A program made the position numbers and the translations under genes. Positions 1-7,663 of a stretch of 18,456 bases of DNA are shown here, piece by piece (position 1 is the stretch's first letter; every line of letters begins with the position of its first letter). The stretch spans positions 1-18,456 of the forward strand of contig JAGBRF010000034.1 of assembly GCA_017632555.1 (NCBI GenBank), in the 5' to 3' direction. The notes below the pieces were generated by a model that had not been told where the DNA came from, did not search any database, and worked only from the letters and a program-made list of their open reading frames with translations. The DNA comes from Alphaproteobacteria bacterium (lineage in GTDB: Bacteria > Pseudomonadota > Alphaproteobacteria > RF32 > UBA3637).

Positions 1-7
1 TATTCAT
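1..7 (-). CDS. Possible start of a further minus-strand gene (two codons visible)
   Basis: On the minus strand an ATG at 7-5 is preceded, five bases upstream, by AAGGA (complement of 13-17). This fits a ribosome binding site and start codon of a gene lying to the left of the window, behind the ankyrin gene. A TATAAT-like hexamer lies at 31-26, but no matching -35 was found. Only two codons are visible, so nothing can be said about the product. Confidence 0.25.
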
Positions 8-41
8 TTATGTCCTTTTTCTTATATTATAACCTTAAAGT

Positions 42-1325
42 TTAACAGATTGTATGGGTTCTATCAAAGATTTGGTTTTGAACTTTTCCGTTGAAGTTGC
101 TTACAATCGAAATTTGAGCATCCTTATTGTTATCCAATTTACCATAGTAATAATCAAATGCTTTCCTTCCGTCTTCATTCTTTATCTTTATATCGGCCCC
201 ATGTTCTACTAAAAGGTTGGATATCTCTTTATGTTTGTTATAAACGGCTAAATGTAAAGGTGTCCAACCATCTTTGGTTTTTACATTTAAGTCGGCACCC
301 TTTTCAATTAAAGCTTTAACTATTCTAACACGGTTATCACGAGATGCATAATGTAATGCGGTCCAACCATGTTTATCTGCTACGTTTAAATCGGCACCTT
401 TTTTGATTAAAGCTTCGGCTATTTCGTCATTATCGTTGTGAACTGCTAAGATTAAAGGTGTCCATTTTCCCGAATCTCTTACATCGGCCAATTTATTTAA
501 GTCGGCACCATTTTCAATTAAAGCTTTAGCTATTTTAACATAGTTATCACGAGCGGCATAATGTAATGCCGTCCAACCATGTTTATCTGCTACGTTTAAA
601 TCGGCACCCTTTTCAATTAAAGCTTCGGCTATTCTTTCATTACCGTTGCGGGCAGCTAAGATTAAAGGTGTCCATTTTCCCACATCATCTACATTAGCCA
701 ATACATTTAAGTCGGCACCATTTTCAATTAAAGCTTTGGCTATTTGAAAATTTTCAAAATGGCTACTACGAGCCGCATAATGCAAAGCAGTCCAACCGGC
801 TTTATTTACTATGTTTACATCAGCCCCCGCTTTAATCAGTAAATTTACTATTTCTCTATGATCGTTGATGCATGCCAACATCAAAGGCGTTGATCCGCCA
901 CCGGTTGTATCGCCAAGCGCGTTTATGTCATAATCCCCGTCTTTCAACAACATTTTGACCATGTTTGTGTCACCGGCGCGGGCTGCATAATGTAATGCAT
1001 TACATTTAACTATTTTTATTTCAGGCTTTTTTACTTCTTCGGCTTTTTTTTGCTCGATTTGTTCGATTTTTGTTTCTTTATTCGACAAATTACCGCCGTT
1101 TTCTTTTTCTGTTTTATGTTTCATATGTCCATAACATAAAATCGATCCGCATAATCCGTATATCACCAGATTGGTTAATGCAATTCCGGCTAAATAACGC
1201 TTTTTTTTCTTGTGTTCATTGCCGTATAACACATGCCAATGTCTTTCATGTAACGCAAGCAAATGTCTTTCACGAAAAAAGTCTTTCCAAAATTTGATTG
1301 GATTAAATAAAAATTCACCTAACAT
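42..1325 (-). CDS. Membrane-anchored ankyrin-repeat protein
   Basis: The product has 427 residues. A basic stretch KKKKR (39-43) precedes a single hydrophobic segment at about 44-66, then a Lys/Glu-rich linker, then about eight ankyrin repeats (GWTALHYAAR / GKWTPLILA / ALIEKGADLN pattern) running to near the C-terminus. Ankyrin repeats mediate protein-protein contacts; no catalytic domain is seen. The positive-inside rule would place the repeats outside the cytoplasm, but basic residues flank both sides, so topology is uncertain. I chose the ATG at 1325 because AGGAGAGG lies 7-10 bases upstream and a TTGACA/TAGAAT promoter sits at 1421-1393; starts further upstream would fall in that promoter. 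The repeats include a recent-looking tandem DNA duplication (separate entry). It is divergent from ihfB. Role could be host interaction or scaffolding; unknown. Confidence 0.85.
   Translation of the reverse strand: MLGEFLFNPIKFWKDFFRERHLLALHERHWHVLYGNEHKKKKRYLAGIALTNLVIYGLCGSILCYGHMKHKTEKENGGNLSNKETKIEQIEQKKAEEVKKPEIKIVKCNALHYAARAGDTNMVKMLLKDGDYDINALGDTTGGGSTPLMLACINDHREIVNLLIKAGADVNIVNKAGWTALHYAARSSHFENFQIAKALIENGADLNVLANVDDVGKWTPLILAARNGNERIAEALIEKGADLNVADKHGWTALHYAARDNYVKIAKALIENGADLNKLADVRDSGKWTPLILAVHNDNDEIAEALIKKGADLNVADKHGWTALHYASRDNRVRIVKALIEKGADLNVKTKDGWTPLHLAVYNKHKEISNLLVEHGADIKIKNEDGRKAFDYYYGKLDNNKDAQISIVSNFNGKVQNQIFDRTHTIC
343..830 (-). repeat. Tandem duplication of a two-ankyrin-repeat unit (period 210 and 219 bp)
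   Basis: The block gtccaacc followed by a conserved run starts at 361 and 571 (period 210), with a more diverged copy at 790 (period 219). The block attaaaggtgtccattttcc starts at 451 and 661 (period 210). Each unit encodes one GWTALHYAAR-type and one GKWTPLILA-type repeat, 70 residues in one copy and 73 in the other. About 35 bases from 361 are identical to those from 571, which suggests recent duplication or ongoing recombination. Boundaries are approximate. Confidence 0.8.
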
Positions 1326-1392
1326 TATATTTCCTCTCCTTTTTATACATTTTTTAAATCTAAAGTTGCCCTCCAACCGCGATTCTGCTTCG

Positions 1393-1421
1393 ATTCTATC
1401 ACACTTTTTGTTTTTTGTCAA
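1393..1421 (-). promoter_or_regulatory. Sigma70-type promoter of the ankyrin gene
   Basis: Read on the minus strand, TTGACA (1421-1416), a 17-base spacer and TAGAAT (1398-1393) form a near-consensus promoter. Transcription would start near 1386, giving a leader of about 60 bases to the ATG at 1325. Confidence 0.75.
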
Positions 1422-1468
1422 GATTTTTTATTATAAAAAGGAAGATTATATATTTTTTACTTTTCTTA

Positions 1469-1497
1469 TTGACAAATATGATTATCTGTGCCATTTT
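1469..1497 (+). promoter_or_regulatory. Probable promoter of ihfB-accD-ybhB
   Basis: A perfect -35 hexamer TTGACA lies at 1469-1474. At 17 bases the -10 would be CATTTT (1492-1497), a weak match. Placement upstream of ihfB fits, but the -10 is uncertain. Confidence 0.4.
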
Positions 1498-1530
1498 CTT
1501 ATCAGTTATATTTTAAGAAGGAAAAGAAAA

Positions 1531-1809
1531 ATGACAAAATCAGAATTAATTGAACGTATTGCGATGAACAATTCGCATTTGTACGCCAGCGATGTTGAAC
1601 GTTTGGTAAACACTATTTTGAACCGTATCAAAAAAGCGATGATTGATGGTGATCGTGTCGAATTGCGCGGTTTTGGTGTCTTTGGAACCAAAAAACGTTC
1701 TTCCCGTGTTGCTCGTAATCCGAAAACCGGTGTCAATGTCAATGTTCAAGAAAAATCAGTCCCCTACTTCAAAGCAGGAAAGATTTTAAAGAAAAGAATC
1801 AATATATAA
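1531..1809 (+). CDS. ihfB: Integration host factor, beta subunit
   Basis: A 92-residue DNA-bending protein of the HU/IHF family. IHF is a heterodimer with IhfA and sharply bends specific sites in replication, recombination and transcription. The N-terminus MTKSELIERIA is typical of IhfB, the arm contains RNPKTG (62-67) with the intercalating proline at 64, and the end carries the VPYFKAGK motif. These favour IhfB over HU. The start follows an AAGAAGGAAAAG ribosome binding site; the frame is open further upstream, but nothing supports an earlier start. The stop lies nine bases before accD, so ihfB and accD are very likely co-transcribed. No partner ihfA is in the window. Confidence 0.92.
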   Translation: MTKSELIERIAMNNSHLYASDVERLVNTILNRIKKAMIDGDRVELRGFGVFGTKKRSSRVARNPKTGVNVNVQEKSVPYFKAGKILKKRINI

Positions 1810-1818
1810 GGATAAAAG

Positions 1819-2673
1819 ATGAATTGGCTGACGAATTATGTTCGCCCTAAAATCAATAAGTTGGTTGAACAAAAGGATATTCCTGACAATTTATGGATTG
1901 GTTGCGCTTCTTGCGGCAAGATGATTTTCCATAAAGAGTTGGAAGAAAACAGCTTTGTTTGCCCTTCTTGCGGACATCATTTTAAATTGGCAACGCCGGA
2001 CCGTTTGAAAATGTTGTTTGACGATGCTAAATATAAATTGATTGATTTGCCGGCTGTTCAACCGGATCCTTTGAATTTTTCCGATGTCAAGAAATATTCG
2101 GATCGTGTCAAAGATGCCCGTAAAAAGACGGGGCAAAATGATGCCATCGTTATTGCAGACGGTATGATTGGCGGTTGCCCGGCCATTGTGGGTGTTTTTG
2201 ATTTTGATTTTATGGGCGGATCCATGGGCACATCCGTTGGAGAAGCTATTGTTATGGCGGCCGAATTGGCCATAAAAAAGAAGGCCGCGTTGATTTTAAT
2301 TCCCGCTTCCGGTGGTGCTCGTATGCAGGAAGGTATGCTTTCCTTGATGCAAATGCCACGGACAACATTGGCGGTCAAGACCTTAAAAGAAAATCGTTTG
2401 CCCTATATTACAATTTTCACAAATCCGACAACCGGCGGTGTGACGGCCTCTTTTGCTATGTTGGGTGATGTTCATTTGGCCGAGCCGGGCGCTTTAATCG
2501 GTTTTGCCGGTGCGCGCGTTATTGAGCAAACTATTCGTGAAACGTTACCGGAAGGGTTCCAACGTTCCGAATATTTGCAAGAGCACGGCATGATAGATGC
2601 CGTTATCGATCGGCGACAAATGAAGGAAGAATTAGCTAAAGTTTTAAATTTACTTATGCATACAACTGACTGA
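1819..2673 (+). CDS. accD: Acetyl-CoA carboxylase carboxyltransferase, beta subunit
   Basis: 284 residues, close to the usual 280-305. With AccA it forms the carboxyltransferase that moves a carboxyl group from carboxybiotin to acetyl-CoA, giving malonyl-CoA, the first committed step of fatty-acid synthesis in the cytoplasm. The N-terminal zinc ribbon is complete (C29-x2-C32 and C48-x2-C51). The crotonase-fold core carries PASGGARMQEG, TTGGVTASFAMLGD and the EPGALIGFAGARVI segment typical of AccD. The ATG follows AAGGATAAAAG, nine bases after the ihfB stop. In many alphaproteobacteria accD is followed by folC; here it is followed by ybhB, and no folC or trpAB is present. Confidence 0.96.
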   Translation: MNWLTNYVRPKINKLVEQKDIPDNLWIGCASCGKMIFHKELEENSFVCPSCGHHFKLATPDRLKMLFDDAKYKLIDLPAVQPDPLNFSDVKKYSDRVKDARKKTGQNDAIVIADGMIGGCPAIVGVFDFDFMGGSMGTSVGEAIVMAAELAIKKKAALILIPASGGARMQEGMLSLMQMPRTTLAVKTLKENRLPYITIFTNPTTGGVTASFAMLGDVHLAEPGALIGFAGARVIEQTIRETLPEGFQRSEYLQEHGMIDAVIDRRQMKEELAKVLNLLMHTTD

Positions 2674-2697
2674 TTTTAATGAATAAAAGGATTTACA

Positions 2698-3162
2698 ATG
2701 AAGATTGTTTGTGATGGTATTCAAAATGGCGTCATAGCCGATAAATACGGCAAACGCGGTAATCAATTCAAAGGTTCTATGCCCACTTATTCTTTGGGTT
2801 TTCGTATGGAAGATATTCCCGCCGGAACGATATCATTTGCTTTTATTTTGGACGATCCAGATTCCGTTCCCGTTGCCGGTTTTAAGTGGATTCATTGGTT
2901 GGGTGCGAATTTGTGCAAAGACAGTATTCCCGATAACGAAAGTATAAATACCCTTATTTTTGTCCAAGGTAAAAACAGTTGGGGACAAAATATGTATGGT
3001 GGTATGGCTCCGCCAAATTGCCCGCATACTTATGTTTTCCGCGTGTTTGCGTTAGATTGTTTGTTGAATTTGAAAAACGGTTTTACGTTGGAAGATTTAA
3101 AACGCGAAATGGCCGGACACATTTTAGATTCGGCTTTTATCGAAGGCGTTTACAGTAACTAA
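2698..3162 (+). CDS. YbhB/YbcL family Raf-kinase-inhibitor-like (PEBP) protein
   Basis: 154 residues, typical of bacterial phosphatidylethanolamine-binding-protein homologues. It shows the family ligand-pocket signatures DDPDSVP followed by WIHW (about residues 60-75) and YGGMAPPNCPHTY (about 100-112). There is no signal peptide, so it is probably cytosolic. The biochemical role of bacterial members is poorly defined. AAAGGATTTACA precedes the ATG, 24 bases after accD, so it probably belongs to the ihfB-accD transcript. Its stop codon overlaps the stop of the convergent spmB gene, leaving no room for a terminator between the two transcripts. Confidence 0.88.
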   Translation: MKIVCDGIQNGVIADKYGKRGNQFKGSMPTYSLGFRMEDIPAGTISFAFILDDPDSVPVAGFKWIHWLGANLCKDSIPDNESINTLIFVQGKNSWGQNMYGGMAPPNCPHTYVFRVFALDCLLNLKNGFTLEDLKREMAGHILDSAFIEGVYSN

Positions 3163-3683
3163 TAAAACATCATCTTTGAAATTATCAAAGCTAAGATAAT
3201 ACCGGCTAAATCAGCAACAATGCCGGCGGTAATGGCGTGTCTGAACTTTGTTACACCAACCGCCCCAAAATAAACCGCCAACACGTAAAACGTTGTTTCC
3301 GAGCAACCCAACATAACGGCCGCTGTTTTGGTAATGGGTGCATCGGGACCGTGTGCAGCCGCTATTTCCGCAAAAATACCCCTTGCCCCGCTACCGGACA
3401 AGGAACGTGTCAAAGCCAATGGTAACAGGTCAATCGGCATACCGATAAATTCCAAAACCGGTTTTAATGCCATACCCAGTAAATCAATAGCGCCGCTGGC
3501 CCGGAACATCGCAACAGCAACCATCATTGCCACCAAGTAAGGAATTATGCGAACGGATACATCAAAGCCCTGCTTTGCGCCATTTGGGAATTCTTCGTAA
3601 ACCGGAACTTTTTTATATGTGGCATAAATCAAAATAACGGCAATCAAGACGGGAATAACTGCAAAGGAAATTTGTTCAAACAT
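3159..3683 (-). CDS. spmB: SpmB-like membrane protein (nucleoside-recognition/Gate domain)
   Basis: 174 residues with several hydrophobic helices and the SpmB-type core (SGSGARGIFAEI, followed by CSETTFYVLAVYFGAVG). It is related to Bacillus spore maturation protein B, but spmA/spmB pairs also occur in many bacteria that do not form spores, where their role is unknown; no other sporulation gene is seen here. The domain is also found in nucleoside-transporter-related proteins. GGGAGG precedes the start, and its first codons overlap the end of spmA by eight bases, suggesting translational coupling. It ends the gltX-msbA-cimA-spmA-spmB run and its stop overlaps that of ybhB on the other strand. 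Confidence 0.87.
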   Translation of the reverse strand: MFEQISFAVIPVLIAVILIYATYKKVPVYEEFPNGAKQGFDVSVRIIPYLVAMMVAVAMFRASGAIDLLGMALKPVLEFIGMPIDLLPLALTRSLSGSGARGIFAEIAAAHGPDAPITKTAAVMLGCSETTFYVLAVYFGAVGVTKFRHAITAGIVADLAGIILALIISKMMFY

Positions 3684-4287
3684 CTTTTCTTCCTCCCTTC
3701 TTGCCTTCCGGAGAAATTTTAATCAACAGCTTGACGCATATAATACCGATAACCAAAGCACCGAAAGTGCTTAAAATTGTCGGCAAAATGATATCCGTTG
3801 CGTTTGTTGAACCCAATGACATCAAAATTGCAATTACGGAAATCGGCAATAATTGAACGCCGGCTGTGTTGATTGTCAAAAAGGTACACATATCATCAGA
3901 AGCGGTATCTTTTTCATTTTTGTTTAACCGTTGCAATCCTTCCATAGCCTTGATACCCATAGGCGTTGCCGCATTTCCCAACCCTAAAGCATTTGCAGTT
4001 ACGTTCATTGCTATATCGGCTTGAACCGGATCATCTTTCGGAACGGAGGGAAACAGAAAACGCAAAATGGGTGAAAATATCTTTGCAATCAAATTGAGCA
4101 ATCCGGCTTTTTGTGCTATGTGCATTAAGCCAAGCCATAAAGTCATAATCCCAATCAAGCCCAATGAAATTTTAACAGCATCAGAAGATGCATTCATAAC
4201 AGCGGCTGAAACATCGGCCATTTTCCCATTGCATAACCCGACAATAACGGAGCAAACAATAAAGAAAAGCCAAATATAATTCATCAT
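3676..4287 (-). CDS. spmA: SpmA-like membrane protein (nucleoside-recognition/Gate domain)
   Basis: 203 residues from the ATG at 4287, close to the roughly 200 of SpmA. Hydrophobic segments begin at the N-terminus (MMNYIWLFFIVCSVIVGL). The characteristic NVTANALGLGNAATPMGIKA segment sits mid-protein, followed by the LTINTAGVQLLPISVIA region. It is the usual partner of SpmB; both are inner-membrane proteins of unknown function outside spore formers. Starts further upstream would run into cimA; the ATG at 4287 lies four bases after the cimA TAA, and an alternative adjacent ATG is at 4284. The ribosome binding site is weak, so coupling to cimA is likely. Confidence 0.87.
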   Translation of the reverse strand: MMNYIWLFFIVCSVIVGLCNGKMADVSAAVMNASSDAVKISLGLIGIMTLWLGLMHIAQKAGLLNLIAKIFSPILRFLFPSVPKDDPVQADIAMNVTANALGLGNAATPMGIKAMEGLQRLNKNEKDTASDDMCTFLTINTAGVQLLPISVIAILMSLGSTNATDIILPTILSTFGALVIGIICVKLLIKISPEGKKGGRKDV

Positions 4288-4291
4288 TTTT

Positions 4292-5860
4292 TTATTCTCG
4301 AATAAGTTTGTAAACAATGCTATCATATAACGCTTGGAATGATGCGTCAATAATATCTTGTGAAATTCCGACAGTTGACCAACGTTTTCCTTTGATATCC
4401 CCTGCTTCTATCATAACACGCGTAATTGCCCCTGTTCCGCGTTCCGAAGCAAAGATACGGACTTTATAGTCAAACAATCTGAATGTTTTTAATGACGGAT
4501 AAGTCGGCAACAAAGCCTTAAATAACGCACGTGTCAAAGCATCAACCGGACCGCAACCATCGGCGGCTTCAATCATGTGTTTGTCTTGAATTGTTATACG
4601 AACGGTGGCATCTGACAAAGTTTTCAAAACGCCCTTTGCATTGTATCGGCGTTCATCTATAACGCGGAAACCATCAACTTTGAAGAAAGTCGGCAATCCG
4701 TATAAAAACTTACGTGCCATCAGTTCAAAAGAAGCTTCTGCCCCATCGTAAGTAAAGCCTTCCTTTTCCTTTTCTTTGACCAACTTTAATAAATGCTCTA
4801 CTCTTTCATCTGAATCTTCGATTTCAATACCAAATTGTTTAAGCAGGTTCGAAATGTTTGATTTTCCGGCTTGTTCAGAAACCAAAATGTGACGAACGTT
4901 TCCGATTTTTTCCGGATTTATATGTTCATAGAATTTAGGATTTTTGTTGACTGCGAAAACGTGCAATCCGCCTTTATGGGCAAAGGCCGATGTTCCGACA
5001 TAAGGTTGACGTTTCTCCGCAGAAATATTCAATTTTTCGTATAAATAATGGGAAATATGCGTCAGTTTTTTCAAACCATCTTCGGTTATAGATGTCTTAT
5101 ACCCCATTTTCAAAATCAAGTCGGGAATAACCGTTATCAAATCGGCATTACCGCACCTTTCACCCAGCCCGTTGATCGTTCCGTTTATTTGACGGACGCC
5201 GGCTTTTACGGCTATCAGCGTATTTGCAACGGCATTTCCGGTATCATTGTGAGCATGAAACCCCAAATTTTCGGCGGGAACAACCTTTATAACCTGCTTG
5301 ATAATCGGTTCTATTTCATCGGGCATCATTCCACCATTGGTATCGCATAATGTAATCCAACGGGCACCGGCATTAAATGCTGTTTTTATACATTCCAAAG
5401 CATAATCCGGATTGTTTTTAAAACCGTCAAAGAAATGTTCTGCCGCAAAGCAAGCTTCTTTACCGTTGAGCTTGATTTCCCGAATAGATTCATCAATCGA
5501 TTTTAAGTTGTCTTCCAACTTGATGTTCAATACATCAGATACATGAGAATCCCACGTTTTACCGACAACGTTGATGATTGGTGCTCTTGTTTTTAACAAA
5601 TTTTCAAAGGTGGTGTCCTTTTTGCCAAATCGTTTTGTCATACCAAAAGCAACAATCTTCGCATGATTCAGTTTGGGTAAATTTTTGAAAAATTCCGTAT
5701 CGGTTGTATTTACGCCCGGCCAACCGGCTTCAATAAAATCAATTTTGAAATCGTCCAACAATCTGGCAATCGCTATTTTATCCTGCATGGAAAAATTGAC
5801 GCCATTTGTTTGTGCACCGTCTCTTAAGGTCGTATCAAAAATGTGAATAAAGTTTGTCAT
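4292..5860 (-). CDS. cimA: (R)-citramalate synthase
   Basis: 522 residues, matching the long citramalate synthase family related to LeuA. It condenses pyruvate and acetyl-CoA to (R)-citramalate, a threonine-independent entry into isoleucine synthesis. The TIM-barrel domain shows DTTLRDGAQ (9-17), the metal-binding HAHND (202-206) and GLGERCGNADL (231-241). A C-terminal LeuA-type regulatory domain (about 395-515) contains the segment ASERGTGAITRVMIE. Members of this domain family often mediate feedback control by isoleucine or leucine. The ATG at 5860 aligns with the family start; upstream codons overlap the msbA end. It lies 25 bases after msbA. No leuBCD or ilv genes are in the window. Homocitrate or isopropylmalate synthase are less likely alternatives. 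Confidence 0.9.
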   Translation of the reverse strand: MTNFIHIFDTTLRDGAQTNGVNFSMQDKIAIARLLDDFKIDFIEAGWPGVNTTDTEFFKNLPKLNHAKIVAFGMTKRFGKKDTTFENLLKTRAPIINVVGKTWDSHVSDVLNIKLEDNLKSIDESIREIKLNGKEACFAAEHFFDGFKNNPDYALECIKTAFNAGARWITLCDTNGGMMPDEIEPIIKQVIKVVPAENLGFHAHNDTGNAVANTLIAVKAGVRQINGTINGLGERCGNADLITVIPDLILKMGYKTSITEDGLKKLTHISHYLYEKLNISAEKRQPYVGTSAFAHKGGLHVFAVNKNPKFYEHINPEKIGNVRHILVSEQAGKSNISNLLKQFGIEIEDSDERVEHLLKLVKEKEKEGFTYDGAEASFELMARKFLYGLPTFFKVDGFRVIDERRYNAKGVLKTLSDATVRITIQDKHMIEAADGCGPVDALTRALFKALLPTYPSLKTFRLFDYKVRIFASERGTGAITRVMIEAGDIKGKRWSTVGISQDIIDASFQALYDSIVYKLIRE

Positions 5861-5885
5861 ATTTGTTAATCCGCCGGAATATCTG

Positions 5886-7649
5886 TTATTTTCCTTTGAA
5901 TTGAGCCATATAAAGAGCTCTGTAAGCACCATTTGTCTTATCTAATAACTCTTTATGAGTTCCCTGCTCGATAATTCGACCTTCGTTTAACACGATAATT
6001 TTATCGGCATTTTGAACAGTTGATAAACGATGCGCAATGACAAAAACGGTTCTGTCTTGCATCAAATTGTCAATAGCTTGTTGAACAATGGCTTCCGATT
6101 TATTGTCCAAAGCGGACGTTGCTTCGTCCAAAATAACGATAGGGGCATTTTTCAAAAAAGCCCGTGCAATCGCAACACGTTGTTTTTGACCGCCGGAAAG
6201 CAAAGCACCACGTTCACCGATTGGTGTATCCAATCCCAATTCCAAATCGTTGATAAAGTCAGACAAACAAGCCATTTCAACGGCTTTTTTAACTTCTTCT
6301 TCCGTTGCATCCGCTTTGCCCAACATGATGTTATCGCGGATTGTTCCCGAAAATAAGAAATTGTCTTGGAACACAACGGCTATTTGCGAACGCAAAGTTT
6401 CCAAATCAAATTGACGAATATCCGTTCCGTCAAACAAAATTTTTCCCGCTGTGACATCATAAAAACGAGGAATTAAGTTTATAATTGTTGTTTTACCACC
6501 ACCGGAATTACCGACAAAGGCGGTCGTTTGTCCCTTTTTCAATGTTATGTTGATGTCTTGTAAAACAGGAGTTCCTTTGTTGTATTCAAAAGACACGTTC
6601 TTAAATTCAATTGCTTTTTTAAGCGGTGGCATTGCAATCGCATTTTTGGGGCTTTTTATTTTAATCGGTTCTTCCAAAATTTCGAAAACACGTTCTATTG
6701 CCATAAAGGAAATTTGAACGGAATTAAAGTTTTTACCGATATTCTTTATCGGTGTATAAAGCATCAACATTGCCGTCATAAATGCAACGAAATCACCGGC
6801 TGTGATGGTTTTGCTGGTAATCAAATAGCTGCCCGTCCAAATCACACCGGCAATACCGAAAGAAACAATAATGTGCATCATCGGCGATAACCATGCCGTT
6901 CTTTGCGTTTGCTTTATGGTCAGCTTGAATAACTTTCTTTGAATGTTGTCAAACAAATTCATTTGGTGCTTTTGCAAATTGTATGACGTGATAGTTCTTG
7001 CCCCGGCGTAAGTTTCGGTATAAGCCGTCAAAACTTCGCCGCTTGTTTCTGTTGTTCTTTTAACAACGTCTTTTATCATACGGCGAATACGTGTCATAGG
7101 ATAGAACGATAAAGACATAACCACAATGGCTATAATCGCCAATTGCCAAGACGTATAGATTAAAACACACAGCAAAGATATTGTTGAAAAAATACGTGAA
7201 ACAAAGACTTTTAAGTTATTCAATAATCCGGCACACGCAGTGTTCGGATCAGTTTCAAAACGATAAACAATGTTGCCGGACGTTGTCTTGTCAATGTAGG
7301 CCATTTCAAAGTTGACAAGCTTTTTGTAAAGCTTCTTTTTCAAATCGATGGTAATTTTTGATCCGACCCACGTATTTAAATAACTGGACGCATAATCCAA
7401 AAAGCTTTGAAAGAACGTGAAAACAATGATAAAAATAGGAATAACCCATAAAGGAACGGGATAACCGGTTTCTTTGCCCTCGCCCATAATGACGATGTTC
7501 ATAAACGGTTTTAATGTTAAAGCAATAACGGCATCCAAACAACCGATAGGAATTGTAATCAACACCGCAATTAAAGCCCGAAACCAATACGGTTTTACAT
7601 AGGGCCACATACGTTTGTAATTGATGTAAAAAGAGTTGTTTTTCAGCAT
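5886..7649 (-). CDS. msbA: MsbA-type lipid exporter, ABC transporter permease/ATPase
   Basis: 587 residues, the length of MsbA half-transporters, which dimerise in the inner membrane and flip lipid A-core or phospholipid outward. The first 310 residues form the six-helix exporter domain. The nucleotide-binding domain has Walker A GNSGGGKTT (380-388), Q-loop glutamine 428, signature LSGGQKQ (484-490), Walker B IVILDE (504-509) and H-loop histidine 540. All catalytic elements are intact. The Walker A has GGGK rather than the common GSGK. AAGGA precedes the ATG, 14 bases after gltX. Substrate is inferred from family only; a multidrug or other lipid exporter is possible. No lpxK or kdtA neighbour is present. 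Confidence 0.85.
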   Translation of the reverse strand: MLKNNSFYINYKRMWPYVKPYWFRALIAVLITIPIGCLDAVIALTLKPFMNIVIMGEGKETGYPVPLWVIPIFIIVFTFFQSFLDYASSYLNTWVGSKITIDLKKKLYKKLVNFEMAYIDKTTSGNIVYRFETDPNTACAGLLNNLKVFVSRIFSTISLLCVLIYTSWQLAIIAIVVMSLSFYPMTRIRRMIKDVVKRTTETSGEVLTAYTETYAGARTITSYNLQKHQMNLFDNIQRKLFKLTIKQTQRTAWLSPMMHIIVSFGIAGVIWTGSYLITSKTITAGDFVAFMTAMLMLYTPIKNIGKNFNSVQISFMAIERVFEILEEPIKIKSPKNAIAMPPLKKAIEFKNVSFEYNKGTPVLQDINITLKKGQTTAFVGNSGGGKTTIINLIPRFYDVTAGKILFDGTDIRQFDLETLRSQIAVVFQDNFLFSGTIRDNIMLGKADATEEEVKKAVEMACLSDFINDLELGLDTPIGERGALLSGGQKQRVAIARAFLKNAPIVILDEATSALDNKSEAIVQQAIDNLMQDRTVFVIAHRLSTVQNADKIIVLNEGRIIEQGTHKELLDKTNGAYRALYMAQFKGK

Positions 7650-7663
7650 TTTTCCTTCTTTTT

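Noticed and set aside
343..830. CRISPR-like array
   Set aside because: The regular repeats are in frame and encode ankyrin repeats; there are no unique spacers or cas genes.
1326..1421. N-terminal extension of the ankyrin protein by 32 residues
   Set aside because: It would begin within the -35 hexamer of the predicted promoter; the ATG at 1325 has a strong ribosome binding site.
1210..1530. Upstream in-frame extension of ihfB
   Set aside because: It runs antisense through the ankyrin gene start and its promoter; the ATG at 1531 has the ribosome binding site and matches IhfB starts.
3159..4287. Sporulation capacity inferred from spmA/spmB
   Set aside because: These genes are widespread in bacteria that do not form spores, and the rest of the window is Gram-negative in character.
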